Assembly: GCA_036924085.1 (NCBI GenBank)
Contig: JAVGWX010000002.1
Span: 49,241,416 to 49,305,415, forward strand
DNA from: Ariolimax columbianus
Lineage: Eukaryota; Mollusca; Gastropoda; Stylommatophora; Arionidae
Direction of reading: 5' to 3'
Length of the DNA stretch: 64,000 nt
This document shows, piece after piece, positions 1 to 9,929 of the stretch. The notes under the pieces were generated by a model, which worked only from the letters and a program-made list of their open reading frames with translations, did no database searches and had not been told where the DNA came from. A program made the position numbers and the translations under genes. Within the stretch, counting starts at the first letter, position 1, and every line of letters begins with the position of its first letter.

Positions 1-302
1 TCTTGCTGATGTTGCATATTTCATCGCCGTATTGTGATTGCAGTATTCTGTAAAATCCCGCAGGTTTCACGCTTTCTTTCATAGGAAACTTCATCACAAC
101 ACCCTGTCACATCCAAGCACTAAAGTGTTATCCGCCTAGTTTTATTTATGTCTCACGTGACTGTCCCATTGCAAGTGGGCCACCTAGAATTAATAGAACA
201 CAAGTGCCCCTAAGTAATGATAGTAGTTCCAGCCCGTTATAACCCATTCGGGTAGAACTAAATCAAAAGGTTACGGTTTTATTTGAACGCCCCTCGTACA
301 TA
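1..302. other. no recognisable feature
   Basis: Mixed-composition DNA. I see no coding frame, repeat or RNA signal that I can support. Confidence 0.5.
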
Positions 303-425
303 TTAAAGCAGACACACACATATTAAAATAAACACATTCATGCACACATAGGTATATATATATATATGTGTGTGTTTGTATGTGCGAGTGTGCGCACGTG
401 CGTGCGTGAGTGCGTTACTGTGTGC
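303..425. repeat. mixed CA/TA/TG/CG microsatellite
   Basis: Alternating purine-pyrimidine tract: a CA-rich part, then a TA run near 353-366, then TG and CG steps up to the GTGCGTGCGTGAG end. An 88-codon minus-strand open frame over it is a translation of simple sequence, not a gene. Confidence 0.85.
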
Positions 426-848
426 GTCTGAACGCGAAGTAAAAAATAAAAAAGGCAGACAGACACTATTGAGTGATAGGCGACATAGAGTTGGGTAATT
501 CCAAAAATAGAGCAGGAACAATGCTGACTGTGTCAAGAAGTGAGACGCACAACCTGATAATTTGCCCATATCACTACGCAGGCTCTACAATCGTGTAAGT
601 AGCTTAGTTATCAGACTTGTTGGAACTTACCCCGTCTAACATGGGCATGTAAGAATGCCACACGAATCTCTCACCCCACTGCCTACACATACACCATTAG
701 CGATTCGTGAGAATAGCTTGTTTATTTTCATTTTTAGTTACTTAGTTACCGACACGCTACCTGGTGTGCAAATTTTTTTCGCATTTTTTTCGCATGGGAT
801 TCCTTTAAATAATTGTTCAGATTTCAGGGAGGGACCCTCGCATAACAA
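426..848. other. no recognisable feature
   Basis: AT-rich unique-looking sequence. An 86-codon plus-strand open frame (655-915) has no recognisable motif and runs into the tandem repeat at 849, so I do not treat it as a gene. Confidence 0.5.
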
Positions 849-944
849 TAATTACATTTACATACCAAAATCAGTTAGTATAATTACATCTACATACCAA
901 AATCAGTTAGTATAATTACATCTACATACCAAAATCAGTTAGTA
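849..944. repeat. 32-bp tandem repeat, 3 copies
   Basis: Three nearly identical 32-bp units starting at 849, 881 and 913, each containing ACATACCAAAATCAGTTAG. The first differs by one base (TTTACA for TCTACA). Near-identity points to recent duplication. Confidence 0.92.
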
Positions 945-1009
945 TAATAAGTAAATAAATTGTAAATATGGTGGGGAGTCAAAAAGTAACCTTCCTATTT
1001 ATTATTTAA

Positions 1010-1495
1010 AAATATCGTTCTATGAGTCAATTTCTTCCATTTCCAAAATATGGTCCTGTAAGTTATTTTCCGCCATTTACAAAATATGATTCTAGGCGTC
1101 ATTTTTCCGCCATTTACAAAATATGATTCTAGGAGTCATATTCTGCCATTTACACAATATAATTCCAGGGAGTCATTTTCTTTCATTTACAAAATATGAT
1201 TCTATCAGTCATTTTCTTCGGCTTTCAAAATTTGGTCCTAAGAATCATTTTCTGCCGCTTACAAAATATTGTTCTGTGTGTCATTTTCCCATTTGTATAA
1301 TTAACAAAAAAATGTTATGTAACCCATTTTTTCTCATTAGTATAATATGGTTCTATGAGCCATTTTCAAATTCCTTCCATTTAAAAATAATATTATTATT
1401 TGAGCCATCTTGTTACATAAACAAAATATTGCTCTTTGAGCCATTTTCAAATTTTGTTCCATTTACAAAATGTGGTTCAATAAGCCATTAAAAGA
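1010..1495. repeat. degenerate 36-40 bp tandem array
   Basis: The phrase CCATTTACAAAATATGATTC followed by a variable GAGTCATTTTC recurs every 36-37 bp from about 1037 to 1190, and at longer, more diverged spacing up to about 1490. Copies differ at many positions, so this is an old array. A 122-codon open frame here (1123-1491) is only the array in translation. Confidence 0.85.
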
Positions 1496-1609
1496 TGTAG
1501 TTCCATTAACAAAATATGCCATTTAATTTAACCTTATTTTTTTACAACTCTCATTAAGGAATGAGTTGGACAGCAATTTTTTAATTAACCTTATCGGTAC
1601 ATGAGTTGA

Positions 1610-1745
1610 ACAGAATAGAGCCTCTGTAACCTTCGAAGCATGTCATAAGCCTTCCTAAGACGGGTGTGCAATGGGCTGGCAACCTCATGACATATTACTA
1701 TTGCAATTGAAACCGTCATTGCAAATGCTTGTATCCAAACTTCAC
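1610..1745 (+). repeat. dispersed repeat family A copy
   Basis: Carries the pieces AAGCATGTCATAAG, GTGTGCAATGGGCTGGCAAC and CTCATGACATATTACTATTG. The same ordered pieces recur in diverged form near 4.2, 5.2, 16.9, 29.7, 48.7, 51.2, 55.5, 56.5 and 58.2 kb, on both strands. This marks a dispersed element, probably SINE-like. I cannot name it. Confidence 0.65.
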
Positions 1746-2164
1746 ATAGAGCGAACAATTGTAGTGGTGGCTCTATGAATTATTTGGCGCGAGAAGCAAA
1801 ATCAATCAACGATGTTTAGATCGATCTGATTTAATTATATATGCAACATAAAATCGATTGGAATGGTTGAATAATTTTAAAGGTGGTCCCATAGCAGAAA
1901 GTTATGTCGGGGGTAAAGTGTTAGTACTCTAGGTGTTACAGCTTTCCTTCTGTACAGTAAACCTATTTACAGCTGAGTGAACTGAGGAGTGTCAATAATA
2001 AGGATTCAATCCAGTATCGTTGCCATAATAAGCGGTGGTTCTGTCACTGCAACAGAGACGCTGTGTTGGTTAGTGAAGCTACAATATCCCACCGATCATA
2101 ACAACATGACTTTACAATCTAGCTTGGTATTTGGTCTCTAGCAACCATGACTGGTAGATCTTTG
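1746..2164. other. no recognisable feature
   Basis: AT-rich sequence without a supported gene, RNA or repeat. Confidence 0.5.
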
Positions 2165-2475
2165 CTTAGAACTGTCAAATGAAGTCCATGGACTAAGAGT
2201 CACTTGATGTAACGGACCAAGAGTCACATGCAATCAGGAACTAAAAGTGAACTAAAAGGCATATGATTTTAGGTTATCGGACCAAGAACTACATATACTC
2301 TTTATAGTCCAAGCACTACATACATTCAGATTTATAGACCAAGCATTACATAGTCATGTTTATAGACCAAGAACTACATGCAGTTTCACGTAGGGAAGTT
2401 AATGGACTAAATGGCAAAGGAAGTCAAGTTAATAAATCAAGAAGAACCTTAGAATAAGTTCACGAATCAAGAGCC
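2165..2475. repeat. degenerate tandem array around GACCAAGAACTACAT
   Basis: Variants of GGACCAAGAACTACAT, TAGACCAAGCATTACAT and TGGACTAAG recur roughly every 30-35 bp. The units are too diverged to fix a consensus by eye. Confidence 0.6.
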
Positions 2476-2624
2476 CAATAAGGAAAGAATAGATGACTTA
2501 GGTGCAGAATGTCAGTAAAACCCACACATGTACTTGACAAAAACGTTTGGTAGAAACATTTGTCTTTTCTTCTGTTAATTTCGAATAGGAGTCAATAAAA
2601 TAATCTTAATGTTGCGTCTTCTGC

Positions 2625-2798
2625 TAATAACAACAAAAATAATCTTTATGTAGCATATTATGTAAATAGCGACACAAATAATATACTTGTGACATATTAT
2701 ATAACAACAAAATATGAAGATTACAATATGTGACATTTAGGTTATTGTTGGTGCTATTTACATAATATGCTACAACACGATTATTTTTGTTGTTATTA
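2625..2798. repeat. large imperfect inverted repeat (hairpin, MITE-like)
   Basis: The left arm (2625-2700) begins TAATAACAACAAAAATAATC, and the right arm (about 2724-2798) ends with its complement GATTATTTTTGTTGTTATTA. Within the arms TAGCATATTATGTAAATAGC on the left pairs with GCTATTTACATAATATGCTA on the right. Arms are about 75 bp with a few mismatches and a loop of about 23 bp. This could be a foldback/MITE remnant or a palindromic AT-rich hairpin. I see no transposase and no clear target-site duplication. Confidence 0.8.
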
Positions 2799-3190
2799 TG
2801 CATCATTTCTACATGTTTAGATATTTATATAATTTTACCGAAATCTGACATTTAAGTTGTATTTTCTATTTTATTAAACACATTCTTCTGTGTTGGAATT
2901 GTAAATATTCTATTCCAAAGAGTGTAATACTTCTGTTTTGGAACATTTAGTATTGCTTGTGCCACACTGAGCATAAGATGAGTACCCGGGTGGAACAGAA
3001 TAAAGTATTTGATGTCAGGAATCATTGTTTTAACCGCAGAGTTTGCTGTGTTTGCACATGTCAAGGTTGAAGTGTTAATTTATTTACAGGATAATTATTT
3101 GGTAACACGCGATTAGATGGTCCAATCAGATAGTGAGTTTTAAGCGTGAACACCTTGTTTGTGAAGTTATTATAAACGTTTGTTAAATCA
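2799..3190. other. no recognisable feature
   Basis: AT-rich sequence. Short minus-strand open frames here lack any recognisable motif. Confidence 0.45.
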
Positions 3191-3194
3191 ATCA

Positions 3195-3492
3195 AAATCG
3201 AAACAGGTCCAACACTGCATTAGGCAAACTGCTAATTGGGAGAACATTGCTGCTGATCGCCCTGCCTGGGGTAGTCAAATCTCTTCTCGCACGACACATG
3301 TGGAATAGACAAGAATCAAGGAGGCTGCACTGAGAAGAGCGACACGAAAGGAAAGAGACGAATTTTCTCCCTCTGACGGTCAGACAGTGTTTCTCTGCAT
3401 TCAGATGACCAGACGCTTTCTGGCTAGAATTGGTTTGATCAGCCACCTACGAACCCACTCCAGGATTGACAGATGCCAATGTGGTCCTCTTC
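3195..3492 (+). pseudogene. LINE C-terminal fragment with terminal zinc-finger-like motif
   Basis: This is the last part of a non-LTR retrotransposon ORF. The plus frame reads NWENIAADRPAW, then a basic stretch KEAALRRATRKERDE, then GQTVFLCIQ..RRFLARIGLISHLRTHSR. The pattern C-x-many-ARIGLISHLRTHSR is the degenerate C2H2 tail found at the end of several animal LINE polyproteins. Here the second Cys is gone and an in-frame TAG lies at 3306-3308, so it cannot be functional. The reverse transcriptase is missing (5' truncation). A sister fragment lies at 19.2-19.56 kb. The 3' end has been amplified into the adjoining 65-bp array. Confidence 0.8.
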
Positions 3493-3687
3493 AATTGGTT
3501 TGATCAGCCTATCTAGAACCCACTCCAGGATTGACAGATGCCAATGTGGTCCTCTTCACTTGGTTTGATCAGTCTATCTAGAACCCACTCCAAGATTGAC
3601 AGATGCCAATGTGGTCCTCTTCGATTGGTTTGATCATCCTATCTAGAACCCACTCCAGGATTGACAGATGCCAATGTGGTCCTCTTC
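3428..3687 (+). repeat. 65-bp tandem array derived from the LINE C-terminus
   Basis: Four units start at 3428, 3493, 3558 and 3623, exactly 65 bp apart. Each encodes the ARIGLIS-RTHSRIDRCQCGPL end of the adjacent LINE fragment. Because 65 is not a multiple of three, the frame shifts in each unit, which is incompatible with protein-level selection. Short open frames on both strands over this stretch are artefacts. Confidence 0.9.
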
Positions 3688-3899
3688 GGAAACGATGGAC
3701 AAACAACAACAACATAATTCCTTTAACCAGTTTTGAGGAAAGCAGGATTCTAATAATTTTTTTAAACATAGTTTCAACACTGCAATTGGCTAGTTATTGC
3801 CATTATTTAATTAGTAAATTAAAATAAGGCGAGGCAGTGGCGGCACTGCGGATTTAACTACAGTGTAATAAAATATAAACTAGTATTGACAGATTCCGC

Positions 3900-3963
3900 A
3901 CTGAGACGAAAACACAAACGTTTTTTGTCGCAATGTTGGTTTCATTGGTGTTTTCGTCTCAGT
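3900..3963. repeat. perfect 16-bp inverted repeat with 32-bp loop
   Basis: ACTGAGACGAAAACAC (3900-3915) is followed by its exact reverse complement GTGTTTTCGTCTCAGT (3948-3963). The T-rich loop contains ACGTTTTTTGTCG. A diverged relative of the left flank (CCGCACTAACACGAAAACA) appears near 60.33 kb, so it may belong to a dispersed element. Confidence 0.85.
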
Positions 3964-3997
3964 ATCAGACAGACCATGCATACCTTTTGATGTGTTT

Positions 3998-4175
3998 TTA
4001 CAGTTTTTAGGAAAGCCTAACTCTGATCATTTAATTCAAACACAGTTCAAACACGGCATTTGTCTGATCTTAACCAGTTTTTAGGAAAGCCTAACTCTGA
4101 TCATTTAATTCAAACACAAAACACGGCATTTGTCTGATCTTAACCAGTTTTTTAGGAAATCCCAATTCCAGTAAT
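3998..4175. repeat. 70-74 bp tandem repeat, about 2.4 copies
   Basis: CAGTTTTTAGGAAAGCCTAA starts at 4001 and 4075, and a diverged copy at 4145. A further diverged unit (TAACCAGTTTTGAGGAAAGC) lies at about 3723, on the other side of the 3.9 kb hairpin. Confidence 0.8.
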
Positions 4176-4194
4176 TTTCACGACGGTTTTATAA

Positions 4195-4270
4195 CAATTA
4201 TATTGACATAGTGAGGTTGCCAGCCCAATGCACAACCACCTTTAGTCGTTTCGTATGGCATTCAAGAAAG
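4195..4270 (-). repeat. dispersed repeat family A copy (reverse)
   Basis: The complement reads CGACTAAAGGTGGTTGTGCA then TTGGGCTGGCAACCTCAC. This matches the core of the 1.6 kb copy (GTGTGCAATGGGCTGGCAAC) in the opposite orientation. Confidence 0.65.
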
Positions 4271-5139
4271 TAAAAGTGGCCCTACAAGTGTTCATATTTT
4301 CAGAAAGATGCTGCAAGTAATCTCCAAGATGTGTGTCTATCCGGTGTTAAAACAATAGAACCACTGTCACTTTCCGAACATGTTGTAAAACGAAATTAAA
4401 GAGGTTTGTGCATGTGTATAGCAACGTCATCATGTAAACATCGTGGGTGTGAAACTATCACAGGAAATTCTGGAATACAGGCTCTCCTGAAAGAATTCAG
4501 ATGGAGGTGTGGCCTTACCATTCATCATCAACTAGTTTCGTCTCCATCGGAGGTTGACGGTAATGGATATCCAGCTACCTCTGCCTCATGCCAATTTTGT
4601 ACACTCAGTCAAACTGTGCCCCACCACATCTTGATGTTGTCTGTCTATCTGTACCTCAGCCTCCCTTTGCCTCTCTTGCCCTCCACTCTTGCATCTAATA
4701 TAGTTTTCAACAGACTGTTATATCGCTTGACATGACAAAAATATTGTTTTTTTCCTGTTTATTTCCTTCCGAAGTATCTTCTCCACCTTCGGTTGTTCCA
4801 GAATCTCACTATTTGTTCACCTATTTTTCAAGAAACTCGTCCAAGTTTTCTGAATACCCGCATTTCAAAGGTGTCAAACGTCTTCTCAATTTTCTTGGTC
4901 ATGGTCTAGGTTCCTTACTCTTCACTTGGAGCAGAAAAAAAAATCAAGATCATCACACTTTATTGTAACGCCACTGACGTATCATATCAGGTTATATGAT
5001 ATTAAACTGGACTGATACATATAGCACTTGTGTCACCTATTGTAGAACACTGTCCTATATGTCTGAACAGAACGCGTTGGCAGTCTTCGTTCTTTAAAAT
5101 AAGAAATAAAAGTTGGATCGAGAAGTATTTGAGTTTAAA
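4271..5139. other. no supported gene
   Basis: Contains two plus-strand open frames (4406-4735, 109 codons; 4732-4968, 78 codons). The first has a Cys-x2-Cys...His arrangement (CQFCTLSQTVPHHI) vaguely like LINE C-termini, but too weak to call. I see nothing else. Confidence 0.4.
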
Positions 5140-5350
5140 AGAAGTGGCCAGCTGTAACCTTACAAGCATGTCGTAATAGGTGAATAAAGAGTATTGTGTT
5201 TAGGGCTAATAATCTCATCATGTAACTTCAATTGAATTGTAATTGTAACTGAAAATGCTCGGATACATGCTTACTGAATAGGAACCAGATGCATGTTTTG
5301 GTAGCCCTATGCTTCGCTTGGAGCAAATCAACTCTGCTTGCACGTGCATA
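5140..5350 (+). repeat. dispersed repeat family A copy, diverged
   Basis: Ordered pieces CTGTAACCTTACAAGCATGT, then CTAATAATCTCATCATGTAA, then a CTTCGCTTGGAGC end parallel the 1.6 and 48.7 kb copies, with substantial decay. Confidence 0.5.
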
Positions 5351-5925
5351 GAATGCTTAGAGCATATTGTGGTAACCAGCAATCTGGCTTGAACAAAAAA
5401 CGGGCCAGGGAGACATAACTGAAAGGGCGAAAACATTGAGTGCTTGAACATAATGGATGGAAAACTGATAACAGTAGAACTGATGAAAGGATTGTGAACA
5501 AGACGCTATGGAGTTGCATGCGCAACGTCGCCAGTCTGCATGACACATGATCAGAAGGCTGATACATCAAAGCTTTTAAGTGACAGAGTGGCTAAAGACT
5601 GTGCCTCAAACGATAAAACTGGGACGTAATCTGGTCGTGTCACGTTCCACTCAACTCTGCTATAAATTGTTACCTGAATCTGCTCGAGTTATGTAAGGTA
5701 CACATTTGAATAGAACTAGTATACTCATATAACACAAACTAAAATCTCGCACAGTATCCTTTAAAGCTGATGTTTATCGATGTCCTTGAACTGGTTTTAT
5801 TTGGCAGGACTGGCTCTATATAACATTGACGAGTCTGCTTTCCTATTGCCATAAACACATTAACCTTTACTTTTTTCAAAGGCAGCAAAAACTGCATATC
5901 CTTTATTCTCTAACTGCGGGTCACA
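5351..5925. other. no recognisable feature
   Basis: Overlapping minus-strand open frames at 5218-5570 occupy alternative frames of the same DNA and show no domain. I see no repeat or RNA gene. Confidence 0.45.
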
Positions 5926-5929
5926 CATG

Positions 5930-6475
5930 CGGGCAGCATGTTGATGTTATGATGAAGGTCCGACAATCAATACATGTAGCATGTTGATGTTATGATGAAG
6001 GTCCGACAATCAATACATGTAGCATGTTGATGTTATGATGAAGGTCCGACAATCAATACATGTAGCATGTTGATGTTATGATGAAAGGTCGGACAATCAA
6101 TACGTGTAGCATGTTGATGTTATGATGAAGGTCCCGCAATCAATACGTGTAGCATGTTGATGTTATGATGAAGGTTCCACAATCAGTACGGGCAGCATGT
6201 TGATTGTTGATGTTAGGATGAAGGTCCCATAATCACTACGTGTAGCATGTTGATGTTATGATGAAGGTTCCACAATCAATACGGGCAGCATGTTGATTGT
6301 TGATATTATGATGAAGGTCCCACAATCAATATGTGTAGCATGTTGATGTTATGATGAAGGTCCCACAATCAATACGGGCAGCATGTTGATGTTATGATGA
6401 AGGTCCCACAATCAATACGGGCAGCATGTTGATGTTATGATGAAGGTCCCACAATCAATATGTGTAGCATGTTAT
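5930..6475. repeat. 43-bp minisatellite, about 12-13 copies
   Basis: The unit contains GCATGTTGATGTTATGATGA followed by AGGTCCGACAATCAATACAT. Left copies carry GTCCGAC and right copies GTCCCAC. Two units have an extra TTGATTG insertion. The left-to-right variant gradient suggests stepwise local expansion. Confidence 0.93.
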
Positions 6476-6783
6476 ATTGTACTTCACTCTTCTGTCCGTT
6501 TGTAAGGCTAGGCGTCTCATGGTACTAAAGTGGGGCTTTAGTGGCCAAGTTTATTTGCCTGTGGATGTAGACTTTCTCTTTTTTTTTCTCCATCTATCCA
6601 TCTCCTACGTGGACACATCCTTGTCTCACCCCAGCTGTTGCCTTCATTGCTATAGTCAGTCTATCGATTGTTTTTACTTTCTAACGTTATTTTAAAGTGT
6701 AGAAGTCCCAATATCCAAATAAATATTTAATCACACAACAGTGATGCTAGGAGACGAAAGAGGCAGCATCAAATCTCGTGATT
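6476..6783. other. no recognisable feature
   Basis: Spacer between two minisatellites. A 72-codon open frame (6477-6695) has no recognisable feature. Confidence 0.45.
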
Positions 6784-6942
6784 CGAGCGTCTCTAGTATC
6801 ATGTAGCGTTATCTGCGGAGATTCCTGCCTCTCTAGAACTCTGTAGAATTATCTGTAGTGAAACGCGCGTCTCTAGAACTCTGTAGAGTTATCTGTAGTG
6901 AAACGGGCGTCTCTAGAACTCTGTAGAGTTATCTGTAGTGAA
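6784..6942. repeat. 40-bp tandem repeat, about 3.5 copies
   Basis: Unit CGTCTCTAGAACTCTGTAGA then GTTATCTGTAGTGAAAC. The leftmost unit is diverged and the two rightmost are nearly identical. Confidence 0.88.
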
Positions 6943-6943
6943 A

Positions 6944-7440
6944 TTTAGTCTATACAGGTACACTACAGTAATTTGGATATTTAGTCAATATAGATACACT
7001 ACATTATTTTGGATGCTTAGTCAATATAGATACACTACATTATTTTGGATGTTTAGTCAATACAGGTACACTACATTTAAAAAAATGTTTAGTAAATATA
7101 GATACACTACATTATTTTGGATGTTTAGTCAATATAGATACACTACATTATTTTGGATGTTTAGTCAATATAGATACACTACATTATTTTGGATGTTTAG
7201 TCAATACAGGTACACTACATTATTTTGGATGTTTAGTCAATACAGGTACACTACATTTTTTAACATGTTTAGTCAATACAGGTACACTACATTAAAAAAA
7301 ATGTTTAGTCAATATAGATACACTACATTATTTTGGATGTTTAGCCAATACAGGTACACTACATTATTTTGGATGTTTAGTCAATACAGGTACACTACAG
7401 TATCTTGACTATTTATTCAATACAGGTACACAACAGTACC
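6944..7440. repeat. 36-bp minisatellite with a periodic open frame
   Basis: About 13 units of TTTAGTCAATATAGATACAC plus TACATTATTTTGGATG. Because 36 bp is 12 codons, the plus strand stays open for 156 codons (6938-7408), giving repeats of MFSQYRYTTLFW. No promoter, splice or signal evidence supports expression, and I regard the open frame as a consequence of unit length. Confidence 0.92.
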
Positions 7441-7977
7441 CCATATAACTATGCTAAGTAAATAGCAGTTTGAGCACACTATCACGTAACGTTCTATTTG
7501 ACAGAGCGTTTCGTGGACGCATACCTGTATATTAACACAATAACTTTAATACCCAGTCTCGTCCAGGAAATAACATTATTATTTAATGCACACAATTCGG
7601 TAGAGCATGAAGTATACAATTTTCATACAATAAATAGAAGGTAATTTAAAATGATTAATTTTGCTGTTGCAATAATAGCTTATAGTGTCATTTACTGTCG
7701 TCATTTCATTGTGTCAGTATTTGATGTAAAACAATATTCTTCGTATATCTCTCTTCCTCAGTACATACACACAACTTCTCCGATTCTTCTCATCTGGACA
7801 AGGCACCATACAACTGACCACGACTAAGTTAATTGTATCACAATTGAACGTCTTGTCTGTGTGACTACAAGGTGACATGACGACTAGAAATTGTTGCATT
7901 GATCTTGAAATTAGCTAAAGAATGTCCAGGACAAATTTCAGCTCGATTTATGGTTTCGTTCATCAGTTATTACGTCT
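7441..7977. other. no recognisable feature
   Basis: AT-rich sequence. A 61-codon minus-strand open frame (7714-7899) has no recognisable domain. Confidence 0.45.
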
Positions 7978-8040
7978 GAACTGGTTGTGTACAAACTCTG
8001 AAGAGTCTTCTAAACCAGTGTAAAAACGTTAAGTCTTTAA
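7978..8040 (+). mobile_element. solo 3' tail of the CR1-like LINE
   Basis: Reads AACTGGTTGTGTACAAACTC, then AGTCTTCTAAACCAGTGTAA, then AACGTTAAG. This aligns over its length with the 3' UTR and terminus of the LINE at 11.85-11.91 kb. No coding part precedes it, so it is an extreme 5' truncation or a SINE that borrowed the tail. A short TA run follows at 8047-8062. Confidence 0.8.
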
Positions 8041-8099
8041 ACATATATATATAAATATATGTATACACTCTACATCTGTCCCATGACCACTAAATTAGG

Positions 8100-8460
8100 G
8101 AAAAAGGAGGTAGTCCCACAGTGGCGCAGTTGTCAGGGATCATGTGTTGGACATGTCAATGAACTAGGCTTCAGCTTTTCATGAGATGGATGACCAGCTC
8201 CTTGGTGTCCCCTCGTTCCTTCCCTAACGTAAAGTCAGGTATCCATTTACAGATAGGCCACCTACTAGACGGTGTCGATATTGGGGATCGAACCCAATGC
8301 AACGACCGCGCTATCCCTCTGTTACTCAGACGATCCGAGACAATGACCAAACATCGAAGACCATGTATTTATCATTGTCCCTGTGTCAGTAAGGTAGCGG
8401 GAGTCTTCAGCCAGCTGTTACATGTCTTTGAAAGGGAAGTAAAGAATAGTTAACCGTAGC
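8100..8460 (-). mobile_element. tRNA-derived SINE, minus strand
   Basis: On the minus strand a tRNA-like head (near 8290-8335) has a B-box-like GGGTTCGATCCCC. The body follows with CTGTAAATGGATACCTGACT and GTTAGGGAAGGAA. The same body occurs at 16.0, 20.2 and 24.3 kb. Direction: head at higher coordinates, tail near 8.1 kb. Exact ends are unclear. The 90-codon open frame (8181-8453) is antisense to the SINE. Confidence 0.7.
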
Positions 8461-8620
8461 CTGCCAGTCACACTGTAAGAGGCGATTAATGAAGATTGTG
8501 AATGGGTCCGACCACACTATCGCGAAGTTATTATATGCCACAAGAAACATGACAAAAACGGTCAATCTATGGCAGAAGAGCAGATGCCATTCAAGTCAAG
8601 GCGCATTGGGTCATAATTCA

Positions 8621-8694
8621 GGTCAGGTGAGGTCATCCCGTAACCGGTGAGGTCGTTGAGGCACACGTGAAGACATCTTCACAACACCACGCCA
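8621..8694 (-). mobile_element. LINE 3'-terminal scrap (same family as 31.7 kb)
   Basis: GGTCAGGTGAGGTCATCCCG then GGTGAGGTCGTTGAGGCACA aligns with 31.72-31.79 kb, where it corresponds to the C-terminal codons (CVPQRPHQ) and 3' end of a minus-strand LINE. Only about 75 bp remain here. Confidence 0.7.
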
Positions 8695-9570
8695 TCACAC
8701 GGTCATCATTCAGCTGGTACTTATGCAGGAGTCAGAACGGGAGTTTGTGGAATACAATGGTGGATTGAAAAGACATTGTATTCTTTAAAAAAATCTTCTT
8801 CCATTTCATAGCCTTTTCAACTTCTTGTCAATTCTCTTCAATTTTGTCGTTATTTTCATCTTATTATGCTGTTATCTCTCCCACTTATATTTCTTTGTTT
8901 TCCTATCCTTTTTAATACATGATCTCATTCCTTATTCTGTCTTGGTCTTTATTTTCTTCTTTGATTCATTGGTCTTCTAATTTTTCATTTTTCGCATTTC
9001 CCGTCCTCTCTATTGCCTTGACGTCACTTCATTTTCTTCGTCATCATTTTCTTTTATAACTTTATCCCCATCATATTGAATTCCTCCGTCTTTCTTGTCT
9101 TCTATATGCCCGTCTGCCACTTCACGAATATACTCATTTTCTTTATTATCTCTTAGTCTTCGTATTATTATATTTCTTTGCCCTCTTCCTCTGCTGTACC
9201 ATCTCTTCATTTTGTCATTTTCTTCAAATTACTGTTTCATTACAATTTTTCCTATCCTGAAAAACTCGCCCCCATCAAAAGCCTCTCACTCCGTGAACAT
9301 TCCCCAACCTCCACCCCTCTTTTTGCTGTCTGCCATTGTAACGAGCACTTACGTCATCAATGGCAGAAATGTGGAGCAGACTTGAATGCAACAATTTGAA
9401 ATCGGATTGAGAAGCAATAAAAGGGCAGGAATAAAATAATACAGAAGGAAAGGAGAGGTTGGAGACCACAATAGGAAAATAGAAGGGCTGAGACATAATG
9501 GTCCACAGAATATGGATAGATGATACCAATAGTGGCATAGAGCAAGTGAATAAGTTAGATAGAGATTGTC
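8695..9570. other. pyrimidine-rich stretch without gene
   Basis: From about 8780 to 9270 the plus strand is strongly T/C-rich (TTTTCTTC, TCCTATCC motifs). Open frames on both strands here (9010-9545) are low-complexity or featureless. Confidence 0.5.
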
Positions 9571-9574
9571 GACC

Positions 9575-9578
9575 TCGG

Positions 9579-9637
<59 letters not shown>

Positions 9638-9800
9638 TACTAACACACGAGTACATACACGTTTACAGACACGTGTCAACGCGTGCGCGCAGGCAGACGC
9701 ACAGACATTCACGCGCGCGTACACGCTTGCGCGCCGACAGGCACACATACACACACACACGCGCGCGCGTACGCGTGTACACACAGGCACACAGACACGA
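9575..9800. repeat. (CT)n and CA/CG alternating microsatellites
   Basis: A (TC)n run (about 9579-9633) is followed by an alternating CA, CG and GT tract with CACGCGCGCGCGTACGCGTG near 9759. Alternating purine-pyrimidine DNA of this kind can adopt Z-DNA. Up to five overlapping open frames here are artefacts of the short period. Confidence 0.9.
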
Positions 9801-9929
9801 GCGTGAACTGGGACGCCAATCCAGCCAGACACAACATACTGACCCGGACGTCGTGTCAGGGTCAGGGCACAATATACCGACCAAGGCTACTATTTTTCTT
9901 TTATCTCGCGTTTCTTGTAAACATACTGT

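Noticed and set aside
4406..4735. 109-codon frame with a CxxC...H arrangement, possible LINE tail
   Set aside because: Only three spaced residues match. No second block to support it.
5930..6475. CRISPR-like arrays (also 13.5-15.3, 24.0, 47.6-48.1 kb)
   Set aside because: Repeats are head-to-tail with no unique spacers and no cas genes; the context is animal retrotransposon DNA.
8281..8340. True tRNA gene on the minus strand (B-box GGTTCGATCC); also 62.3 kb
   Set aside because: No proper acceptor-stem pairing or anticodon loop by eye, and the sequence continues into a SINE body.
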